From: Rhodospirillales bacterium
GTDB taxonomy: Bacteria; Pseudomonadota; Alphaproteobacteria; Acetobacterales; Acetobacteraceae
Reading direction: 5' to 3'
Assembly: GCA_017304945.1 (NCBI GenBank)
Contig: JAFKLG010000064.1
Coordinates: 1 to 64,000 of the forward strand
Length of the DNA: 64,000 bases
Part shown: in pieces, positions 1-6,389 of the stretch
How the letters are laid out: the number at the start of each line of letters is the position of its first letter
How positions within the stretch are numbered: the stretch's first letter is position 1
The notes under the pieces: model-generated
Told to the model about the DNA's origin: nothing
Databases searched by the model: none
What the model saw: the letters and a program-made list of their open reading frames with translations, nothing else
Program-made: the position numbers and the translations under genes

Positions 1-393
1 TCCAGCAGAAGCAGATCCCCAGTAGTTCGGGAGGTTTGCGACATTCTCGACATGTGGATTTGGTTGAAAGGTCGTGGGACGACTTATCTCCGGAGCAGAA
101 GGCGAAGGTTGCTTCGGAGGGAAAGCTACACCGAGATGACTGCCGCTTTCTCGGTTTCGACGGCAACAACGAGCCCCACTATGGAGTGGCCAATTATCTG
201 ATCCACAAGCTCGGATGATTCAGACTTCGCGAGGCGCGAGTTGAATTCGCACTTTCGAGTGGTCGATATGTATCGACGCATGTGCCTGGCGGTCAAGCCG
301 ATGCGAGCGTCTCTTAGTGAGCGGAATCTCACGGCGAAGGAGCCCATCCTTTTGCTCAAGGCTCGACTGCATCCTTCGTCCAGCGACGGCTGA
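1..393 (+). pseudogene. YfbU-family gene, 5'-truncated by the window, two frameshifts
   Basis: Three consecutive segments in alternating frames give one YfbU-like protein. Frame 1 reads VREVCDILDMW up to about base 57. The next frame reads ERSWDDLSPEQKAKV and then RFLGFDGNNEPHYGVANYL up to the stop at 216-218. The first frame then resumes with FARRELNSHF and VVDMYRRM and stops at 391-393. The GFDGNNE and NSH...VVDMYRRM patterns are typical of YfbU proteins, whose function is poorly known. The two shifts cancel, so length and final frame are kept. They could be real decay or two assembly indels. The 5' end lies outside the window. Confidence 0.7.
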
Positions 394-470
394 GATGCCG
401 AACCGGGTGGCGTGTGGGACGGCTAGCAGGTGGGACTCCAACGGACCAGGCCGCCCCCCACATTCCCAGC

Positions 471-698
471 ATGCCCACCCGCATCGTCACCGCGCGGAAG
501 CCCAAGCGCCGGCGCTCCGGCCGCTCGGCTGATCGCCGAACACGGGGCCGAGTTCCCGATGCCGGAGCTGCGCCGGGTTGTCGCCGCCGACTGTCCGCGG
601 TGGAACGTCGTCACCCTGGCCGAGCTGTCCGGGGTGCAGTTCCCGTAGGTGGAGGGGCTGTTCAGTGTCCCGCAGCTTTCCAGAGCCCGCGAGGAGTA
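471..698 (+). pseudogene. Degenerate small hypothetical gene
   Basis: An ATG at 471 opens MPTRIVTARKPKRR in one frame. The likely continuation AARLIAEHGAEFPMPELRR and AADCPRWNVV lies in the next frame and is cut by a TAG at 646-648. The same frame then continues VEGLFSVPQLSR to a further stop at 696-698. I read this as one broken gene with a frameshift and a nonsense codon (TAG where CAG would give Gln). The basic N-terminus followed by an E/L-rich DCPR segment resembles small hypothetical proteins of Acetobacteraceae, from memory. Function unknown. Confidence 0.4.
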
Positions 699-767
699 GC
701 GGACCGTCTCAGGTCGTATCGCCTCCGTTTCTGAAACTCGCGTTGAGATCGCTCCGGAACCAGGCAA

Positions 768-812
768 CTTCTAAGCTGTGGGTCGCTGGTTCGAATCCAG
801 CAGGGCGCGCCA
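768..812 (+). other. Attachment site: 3' fragment of tRNA-Arg(TCT)
   Basis: The 45 bases contain an anticodon loop CTTCTAA, a variable region, a perfect T-arm (GCTGG, TTCGAAT, CCAGC), the 3' acceptor strand AGGGCGC, discriminator G and encoded CCA. The 5' half of a tRNA is absent: the bases before 768 do not pair with the anticodon stem. The recombinase gene on the other strand runs into it, its TAG stop coming from CTA at 771-773 in the anticodon loop, and its last residues WRALLDSNQRPTA are translated tRNA. This marks an integration junction. With the fragment pointing at the recombinase element, sequence on its left may be an older tandem insertion. Confidence 0.8.
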
Positions 813-2426
813 TTTCAGTACAGACCTCTGAACACCGGCTACGCCGGGTTTTCCGCCAGAGGCGGCGACCAGGGTGCGCAGCAGTTCGGACTTCGACCCC
901 ATGATGCGGACTTCCTTGTCCGCGACCTCGACGCGCTGGGCCAGCGCGCGCAGGTGGTCGCGGCGATAGCCGCCGCTGTCCAGCCGGATGCGCTGGCGGG
1001 CCGCGCGGGCGAAGGTCTTGACCATATCGGGGCTGACGGCCTGATTGCCGGCATGGTCGAGCGCGGCCTGGGCGCGCTCGGCGTCCGCGCTGGCCTGTTC
1101 CCGAATCGCCTTGAGGCCGGCGATCCGCTCCTTCAGGCCGGGGGCGTCGAGGTCGGCAACGCCGGACTCGATGGCGTCAAAAAGCCGGTTGAGCCTCTGG
1201 TCGGTCTCAGTGATGCGCTTGTGCAGTTCGGCCAGGTGCTTGCGGCGGCGCTCGGTGCGCTCCTGGCGGCGGTCGAGAACGCTGGCGAGGATGGTTTCCA
1301 GCCGCTCGGGTTGAAGCAGCCGGTCTTCCAGGTGGCCCGCGACGAGTTGATCGAGCCGGTCCATCGGGATCGAGCGGCCTTCGCAGCCGGTCTTGCCCTG
1401 CCGGGCCTTGGTCGAGCAGGTGTAGTAGCGATAGGTGCCGCCCGCGCTGCCCTTGCCGGTGCGCAAGGTCATCGCACCCCCGCATTTGGCGCAGAAGCAA
1501 ATACCGGTAAGGAGGGTGGGGCCGCTTGTGACGCGGGCCGGCGTCATCCGGGGATCGCGAGCCTTGAGCCGGGCCTGCACCGCGTCGAAGGTCTCCCGGT
1601 CGATCAACGACGGACAGACCATGACCGCCACCTCGCTCTCGGGCTTCTTCTCCCGGTCCTTGTGGGAGCGGGTGTTGAACCTGTGCTCGCCGATGTAGGT
1701 CGTGCGGGTGAGAATCTGATGGATCGAAGCCAACCCCCAGCGCCCGCCGTCGCGGGTGAAGATGCGATGTTCGTTGAGGTAACAGGTGATGGCCTTGACG
1801 CCCATCGGGCCTTTCACGCCGTCGCCTTCGAGGAAGAGGCGGTAGATCAGCCGTACCGTCTCGGCGTGCAGAGGGTCGATCTCCAGCTTCTTCTTGGTCT
1901 TCGATCCCCGCTGCTCGGCGGCGACGATGCGATAGCCGATCGGCGGTAGTGCCCCGTTCCAGAAGCCTTGCCGGGCGTTCTCGTTCATCGCCCGCAGGAC
2001 GTGCTTGGCGTTCTCCTTGGACTGATACTCATCGAACAGCGCCATGATCTGCCGCATCATGACGTGCATGGGATCGTCGCCCATCTCCTGCGTGATGGAG
2101 ACGAGCTTCACACCGTTCTTCGCCAGCTTCCGAACGTAGAACTCCATGTCGAAGGCGTCGCGGAAGAAGCGGCTGAACGAATGGACGATCACCACGTCGA
2201 AGGGCGCGGGCTTTGAGGTGCCCGCCTCGATCATCCGCTGGAACTCCGGGCGCCGGTCATTGGTGGCGGTTGCGCCAGGCTCGACAAAGGTCTCGACCAG
2301 CTCGTAGCCGCGAGACGCGCACCAGGCTTCGCCCTGCCGCTTCTGGTCGGGGATGGAGACATCGTGCTCGGCCTGCCGCGCCGTCGAGACGCGCAGATAA
2401 AGGGCGGCGCGCAACGGCATCGTCAT
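771..2426 (-). CDS. Large serine recombinase (site-specific integrase)
   Basis: A 551-residue protein. The N-terminal resolvase domain has the nucleophile Ser14 in LRVSTARQ and the usual downstream arginines (FSRFFRD). A recombinase domain with NGALPPIGYR follows, then a zinc ribbon (CFCAKCGG plus a later C...C pair, near residues 305-340) and a long charged coiled coil. It should integrate and excise the element. The start ATG at 2426 is the second methionine-bearing option in MTMPLRAALYLRVS. The C-terminus runs through the tRNA-Arg fragment and uses its anticodon loop as stop, so after excision the protein would end differently. The small gene at 2448-2672 lies just upstream on the same strand. 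Confidence 0.95.
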   Translation of the reverse strand: MTMPLRAALYLRVSTARQAEHDVSIPDQKRQGEAWCASRGYELVETFVEPGATATNDRRPEFQRMIEAGTSKPAPFDVVIVHSFSRFFRDAFDMEFYVRKLAKNGVKLVSITQEMGDDPMHVMMRQIMALFDEYQSKENAKHVLRAMNENARQGFWNGALPPIGYRIVAAEQRGSKTKKKLEIDPLHAETVRLIYRLFLEGDGVKGPMGVKAITCYLNEHRIFTRDGGRWGLASIHQILTRTTYIGEHRFNTRSHKDREKKPESEVAVMVCPSLIDRETFDAVQARLKARDPRMTPARVTSGPTLLTGICFCAKCGGAMTLRTGKGSAGGTYRYYTCSTKARQGKTGCEGRSIPMDRLDQLVAGHLEDRLLQPERLETILASVLDRRQERTERRRKHLAELHKRITETDQRLNRLFDAIESGVADLDAPGLKERIAGLKAIREQASADAERAQAALDHAGNQAVSPDMVKTFARAARQRIRLDSGGYRRDHLRALAQRVEVADKEVRIMGSKSELLRTLVAASGGKPGVAGVQRSVLKWRALLDSNQRPTA

Positions 2427-2447
2427 GGCGTCTGTCTCCTTCTCACC

Positions 2448-2672
2448 TCATCGGCACGGCCCGAACAGCTCATCGAAGAGATCGCCGAACCATGCCTCGA
2501 ACACGTCCACCTCGGCCTCGGTGACGGGAATATGCTCGGGCCAGTCGTCGGTGACGGTCCACGTCGAAAGGTCATGCTTCGGCGGCCGGCCAGGAAACGG
2601 CCACGGCTGGCCGAGCAATGCTTCGAGCTGCTCGGATGCGGTCGGCGGGCGTTCCTTGCGAAGTCTGGCCAT
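2448..2672 (-). CDS. Small conserved acidic protein upstream of the recombinase
   Basis: A 74-residue acidic protein with no domain I can name. The C-terminal half, PVTEAEVDVFEAWFGDLF, is strongly acidic and amphipathic and ends FDELFGPCR. It lies 21 bp upstream of the serine recombinase on the same strand, so the two are probably cotranscribed. From memory, similar small proteins sit next to serine recombinases in other alphaproteobacterial islands, which would suggest an accessory or directionality role. That role is inference only. The copy of the 19-bp repeat at 2742-2760 lies upstream of it and may carry its promoter. Confidence 0.65.
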   Translation of the reverse strand: MARLRKERPPTASEQLEALLGQPWPFPGRPPKHDLSTWTVTDDWPEHIPVTEAEVDVFEAWFGDLFDELFGPCR

Positions 2673-2741
2673 TGGTCCAGAATCGCCGAATGATGCCCTT
2701 GAAAGAATAGCCTTTTTCTACGCCAGAAGCCTCTGCGCGCC

Positions 2742-2760
2742 GTGGCGTAAAAATACTTGC
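2742..2760. repeat. 19-bp element repeat, copy 1
   Basis: GTGGCGTAAAAATACTTGC here and GTGGCGTAGAGATACTTGC at 5808-5826 differ at two positions. Both copies lie 60-90 bp upstream of minus-strand genes (the small gene at 2672 and the relaxase start at 5748), and both are followed by GCGG-rich sequence. A shared regulator site or promoter part is the simplest reading. It could also be a recombinase arm site or part of the transfer origin. Confidence 0.5.
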
Positions 2761-2805
2761 ATGCGGCGGCACGGGGCGGAAGCGGCGTAGGAGCGAAGGC
2801 GGTCG

Positions 2806-3312
2806 TCATGGCGATACCAGGCTCAACGCCGTCGTCACCGGCAGATAGAGAGTGCGCGGTCGCCGGACCAAAGGCATGAAACCGAAGGCCATGTAGAAGG
2901 CCGCTGCACCGTCGTTGATAGCGTCGGCGAAGATGGCGTGTGCCCCGATCGGCGCGGTCGCCACCGTCTTGATGGCGTCGAACAGCAAGGTTTCGCCAAG
3001 CCCGTGTCCGGCGTAGTCGCTATGCCGCCCGAGCCAGCCGATCAGCACGGCCGGAACGGTCGGATAGCGCGGCAGCTTCTTCGCCAGCGGCTCAGGCACC
3101 TCGTTCAAAGGCACGTTGCTGGACGATAAGGTGTAGAAGCCCGCCACCCGATCCGTCGCGATCTCCCTGGCGACGAAACAGGTGGCGTATTTGCGCTTCA
3201 CGTCCTGCGAGACGGTCTCGCGGAAGTAGCTGTCGATCCGGTCGTTGCCGCAGGTGAAATCCGCCCGCTTGTGCGCCTTCGCCAACGGCTCGATGGCGAA
3301 GCGGACACTCAC
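2806..3312 (-). CDS. GNAT acetyltransferase toxin (TacT/AtaT-like)
   Basis: A 168-residue GNAT-fold protein opening MSVRFAIEPLAKAHKRADF with the FTCGNDRIDSYFRE segment usual in this toxin group. The acetyl-CoA loop is seen at GHGLGETLLFDAI, and the C-terminal FYMAFGFMPL is the common GNAT ending. Family members acetylate the amino group of charged tRNA and stop translation. It overlaps the DUF1778 antitoxin gene upstream by 4 bp (ATGA), so the two are translationally coupled. The usual role in a mobile element is stabilization or defence; which applies here is inference. Confidence 0.88.
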   Translation of the reverse strand: MSVRFAIEPLAKAHKRADFTCGNDRIDSYFRETVSQDVKRKYATCFVAREIATDRVAGFYTLSSSNVPLNEVPEPLAKKLPRYPTVPAVLIGWLGRHSDYAGHGLGETLLFDAIKTVATAPIGAHAIFADAINDGAAAFYMAFGFMPLVRRPRTLYLPVTTALSLVSP

Positions 3313-3599
3313 CGGCGTTCGATCAGCTCGGCATGACGCTTCGCGGCGCGGAGCAGCCGCTCGTTCGGCTTGGGCGGATTGATCAGCGCCTCGGCGAAGC
3401 GGATTTGATCCTCGCGCGCGAGCCGCATGATCTCGGCGTCCTCGACGACGCGCCTTGCGTCCTCGCCGGCGGTGGCGATCAGATAGCCGGTCAGGGTCAG
3501 ACCCCGCAGGCGGGCGGCGCGCTGCATCTGGTCATAGACCTGGACCGGGATGCGTGCTTCCAATCGGGCGGTCTCGGCTTCGACTTGGGGCTTGGGCAT
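3309..3599 (-). CDS. DUF1778 (TacA-like) antitoxin
   Basis: A 96-residue protein with an N-terminal ribbon-helix-helix (ARLEARIPVQVYDQMQRAAR, then GLTLTGYLIATA) and a C-terminal tail RFAEALINPPKPNERLLRAA that in this family wraps around the GNAT toxin. It precedes the toxin gene with a 4-bp overlap. The start is supported by AAGGAGG five bases upstream. A perfect inverted repeat lies between its promoter elements, as expected for an autoregulated pair. Confidence 0.9.
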   Translation of the reverse strand: MPKPQVEAETARLEARIPVQVYDQMQRAARLRGLTLTGYLIATAGEDARRVVEDAEIMRLAREDQIRFAEALINPPKPNERLLRAAKRHAELIERR

Positions 3600-3617
3600 A
3601 GGGCCTCCTTTGGTTCT

Positions 3618-3648
3618 ATCATATACGGCAAAATGCCGTATTGTTCAA
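3618..3648 (-). promoter_or_regulatory. Promoter and operator of the toxin-antitoxin operon
   Basis: On the minus strand TTGAAC (3643-3648) and TATATG/TATGAT (about 3618-3625) form a sigma70-like promoter with 17-19 bp spacing. A perfect 8-bp inverted repeat, ATACGGCA and TGCCGTAT with 3 bases between (3623-3641), fills the spacer. A ribbon-helix-helix antitoxin bound there would block polymerase, the usual conditional autoregulation of such pairs. Confidence 0.65.
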
Positions 3649-3654
3649 GATGCT

Positions 3655-5748
3655 TCATAACCCCAGCCCGCGCTGCCGCCTGAAGCTCCAGTCGATGCTC
3701 CAATCGTCACGCCGGACGCCGCTGATGTAGTGGTCGAGGCGTTTTTCCAGGGCGGGCTGCCAGGGCACGAGCTGGAAGCCGAGCCCGTCCTCGATCATGG
3801 CGAAGCGCCCGCTGGCGAGAGTGGCGACGCCCGCCAGCCGGCCGCTCACATATTCACCAGGGCCGGACGGAGTGTAGGTCAGCCCGCGTTCGGCGGCCAT
3901 CTCCTTGCCGACACGCTCGACCTCCTGGCGCTCCAGGACGGCGATAGAGCGGCGCGGGATGCTGATAAAGCCGTTCTTGATGGTGGCGTGCCCCATCTCC
4001 ACCAGCCGTTCCGCGCGCCGGTCGAGCGCGGCGTTCACCTCCCGGCCGAAGCCGGCGTCGGGGAGGGGCAGGTGGTCCTTCGCCACAAGCTCCCGGTCGA
4101 GCCAGGTCGCGCCCTCATGGCTGACCTGCCGCTCCAGCCCTATGGGCGAAAGCGTATTCATGCGGGCCTCCGCGCCATCACGGGCAAGATCGTGGGCAAG
4201 GCCTCGCTCAGGAAGATCGGCGGGCACGCGCCAGCGATCGGCGTCGATCCGTTCGACGATCCCGGCCCGACGCAGCGCCTCCAGCCGCCGGACGTGCATC
4301 TTTACGAAGGTGTCGGGATCGGCGCGGATATGCTCCACCTGGTCCCGCGCAACCTGCAAATGCTCCGAGGGACGATAGATGCCGTTCTCGTCCGTAACGG
4401 AGAGAATGTTGCGGTCGGCGGGGCGAGGCTTGCCCGGCGCGGGCACAGCCTCGACGATCATGCCCCTGCCGATGTCTTCGGCGCGGGTCGCGCCAAGCTC
4501 GACGTGGTGGACGCGACCGTCCACGCCGTCGATCACCAGATGCACACGATCGCCCATCTCGTCGCCGCCAAGGCCCTTCGACAGCACTCGCCCGACGATG
4601 CGCTCGCTGATCTTGTCGCGGTGCATGACATAGTGGGAAGGATGTCGTTGATCGGCCAGCCCCTCCCGCTCCACAGCGCGGTGCATGGTCTTGATGATGT
4701 CGCCGCGCTCGCCCATCTCGCGCAGGGTCGGCTCGGCCTGCGCAGAGATGGACCAGCGGCCGACCTCCACCTCGGTCGCCAGCCCCATGCTCTCCAGCTT
4801 GCGGGCGCGGGCGATCAGCAGCGCCCGGTTTTGCCGGGCCGTTTCCAGCATGTCCCGATCGGGCCGCAGGTCGGCGAACTCGTTGCTCGCCGCCTGCTCG
4901 GCGATCAGTAGCCGGTCGAGGCGGGTGAAGCGTTCGGCGTCCACCTCACGCTCAAGCTGGCGGCTCACTTCCTGCTCGGTCTGCCGCCCCAGCTCCAAGG
5001 TGACGATCTCGCTGGCCCGCTCGCGGACGCCGTGGGCGATGTAGTCGCCGGCGATGTTGAGAATCCGGCCATCGTCCATGACGCCGCGCACCAGGATGTG
5101 GCTGTGCGGGTGGCCGGTGTTATGGTGATCGACCGCGATCCAGTCGAGCTTGGTGCCGAGGTCGGCCTCCATCGCCTTCATCAGATCGCGGGTGGTTTCC
5201 CGAAGATCGGTCAGCTCGACGCCTTCCTCGGCGGAGACGATGAAGCGAAACTGGTGGCGGTCGTCACGGCCGCGATCGAGGAAGGCGCGGCCGTCCTCCG
5301 CGTCGCGCTCGGCGGAATAGACCTGCCCCTTCTCCCCGTCTCGGTTGACGCCATCGCGCTCCAGATAGCGCAAGTGGGCGTCCACCGCCTGGGCGCTGGC
5401 GAACTGGCGGCCCCGCGCCACGCCACGCTGGGGGTTGAGCTTCACGATCCGGGCCTTCACCGTGACGCGCCGGGCGCGCGTCCGCACGCCGCTGGCGTCT
5501 CGGCTCCAGGCGTTCCGCCCCATCAAGCTGGCGGCTACCACCGCACCCCGGCCGCGCGCATTGAACCGGCCGCTTCCCTTCCCGGCCGAGCCCAGCCGAT
5601 TGGGGTCGCCGCCGGCGCGGCGAATGGCCTGATGCACCTCGGCCAGGAAGGTCTTCGGGCGCGGCCGGACCGCCCGCACGGACCGGACGCCGGAGCGGTC
5701 GCGAACCCGGCCAGGGCGGATGCGGAAACGGTCTTCGTCGGTCGCCAT
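3655..5748 (-). CDS. Relaxase, VirD2-like/DUF3363 family
   Basis: A 697-residue protein. The metal-binding three-histidine motif of relaxases is visible as VDHHNTGHPHSHILVRG near residues 210-225. Upstream of it, an arginine-rich N-terminus and HLRYLERDGV match the DUF3363 relaxase family, and the C-terminal half is the long DUF3363 region. It would nick the element at oriT and pilot the strand into a recipient, using a conjugation machine supplied in trans, since no mating-pair genes are present. The stop lies 55 bp from the antitoxin start and could be transcribed separately from it. The intergenic sequence upstream (5749-6164) is the obvious place to look for oriT. Confidence 0.9.
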   Translation of the reverse strand: MATDEDRFRIRPGRVRDRSGVRSVRAVRPRPKTFLAEVHQAIRRAGGDPNRLGSAGKGSGRFNARGRGAVVAASLMGRNAWSRDASGVRTRARRVTVKARIVKLNPQRGVARGRQFASAQAVDAHLRYLERDGVNRDGEKGQVYSAERDAEDGRAFLDRGRDDRHQFRFIVSAEEGVELTDLRETTRDLMKAMEADLGTKLDWIAVDHHNTGHPHSHILVRGVMDDGRILNIAGDYIAHGVRERASEIVTLELGRQTEQEVSRQLEREVDAERFTRLDRLLIAEQAASNEFADLRPDRDMLETARQNRALLIARARKLESMGLATEVEVGRWSISAQAEPTLREMGERGDIIKTMHRAVEREGLADQRHPSHYVMHRDKISERIVGRVLSKGLGGDEMGDRVHLVIDGVDGRVHHVELGATRAEDIGRGMIVEAVPAPGKPRPADRNILSVTDENGIYRPSEHLQVARDQVEHIRADPDTFVKMHVRRLEALRRAGIVERIDADRWRVPADLPERGLAHDLARDGAEARMNTLSPIGLERQVSHEGATWLDRELVAKDHLPLPDAGFGREVNAALDRRAERLVEMGHATIKNGFISIPRRSIAVLERQEVERVGKEMAAERGLTYTPSGPGEYVSGRLAGVATLASGRFAMIEDGLGFQLVPWQPALEKRLDHYISGVRRDDWSIDWSFRRQRGLGL

Positions 5749-6164
5749 GACCTGACGATTGGAAGATCAAACTGCCGATACAAGGTCGAAAATGGAGGTG
5801 TAGGGCTGTGGCGTAGAGATACTTGCTACAGCGTAGAAGCGGCGGAATCGCCAGCGGCGCACATTGCGCCTGCCACCCAAAACAGCATTGAAAACACTCA
5901 GAAAATCGGCTTTCCCGGCACCGCCGCACCTCGCCGAGGCAGCGGAAGGGCACCGAAAAACAATGTGCAGACAAACACTTAGGAACGAAGTTCCGGCAGC
6001 GAGGCAACTCGCTTTATCTTGCCCTCATCGGTCGTCTCTTCTCCGGGGGCGGCGCTCGACTTCAAACACCGCTTTCCACGCCCGAATCAGACCACCAATG
6101 ACGCCATTGCCGAAAAGAGCCATTTCGCCCTAAGTGGCGCAATGGATCGCCACGGGGTTCGGCC
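5749..6164. other. Intergenic region between relaxase and defence operon, probable oriT/promoter region
   Basis: About 416 bp without a supported gene. It holds the second copy of the 19-bp repeat (GTGGCGTAGAGATACTTGC, 5808-5826), followed directly by a partial echo CTACAGCGTAG. Nearer the phd gene are two inverted repeats, CAATG/CATTG (6096-6109) and GTGGCG/CGCCAC (6134-6153). Relaxase and defence operon diverge from here, so both promoters should lie within it. Its position next to the relaxase makes it the best oriT candidate; no nic sequence could be assigned. Confidence 0.5.
6134..6153. promoter_or_regulatory. Inverted repeat, likely Phd operator
   Basis: GTGGCG and CGCCAC are perfect inverted repeats separated by 8 bases and end 11 bp before the phd start at 6165. 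Phd/YefM antitoxins bind such palindromes. It may therefore regulate the whole phd-hsdM-hsdS-darT-darG-hsdR operon. Confidence 0.4.
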
Positions 6165-6389
6165 ATGAAAACCATGTCGGCGCGCGAAGCGAAGAACGGC
6201 TTCGGCCTGATGATTGACACCGCGCGCGCGGAGCCGGTGCTGATCGAAAAGCACGGGCGCGGCGTTGTGGTGGTCGTCTCGGTGGAGGAATACGCGCGGC
6301 TGAACGGCGCCGCCGATGCAGGGCGAGCGCCGGCGAACGCCGCGTCGGCTGCACGCGCCGCAGGTCTTGGAGGCAAGGAACAGGCATGA
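6165..6389 (+). CDS. Phd/YefM-family antitoxin without a partner toxin
   Basis: A 74-residue protein. MKTMSAREAKNGFGLMIDTA followed by PVLIEKHGR and VVVVVSVEEYARL is the Phd/YefM DNA-binding fold. No Doc, YoeB or RelE-type toxin follows; instead the stop overlaps the hsdM start (ATGA, 6386-6389). The tail after residue 50 is alanine-rich and low complexity, not a recognisable toxin-binding helix. In this position it may act as a transcriptional regulator of the restriction operon. That is inferred from placement and the palindrome upstream. Confidence 0.85.
   Translation: MKTMSAREAKNGFGLMIDTARAEPVLIEKHGRGVVVVVSVEEYARLNGAADAGRAPANAASAARAAGLGGKEQA

Noticed and set aside
6165..6389. Complete Phd-Doc or YefM-YoeB pair
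   Set aside because: The next gene is hsdM with an ATGA overlap; no toxin ORF is present on either side.
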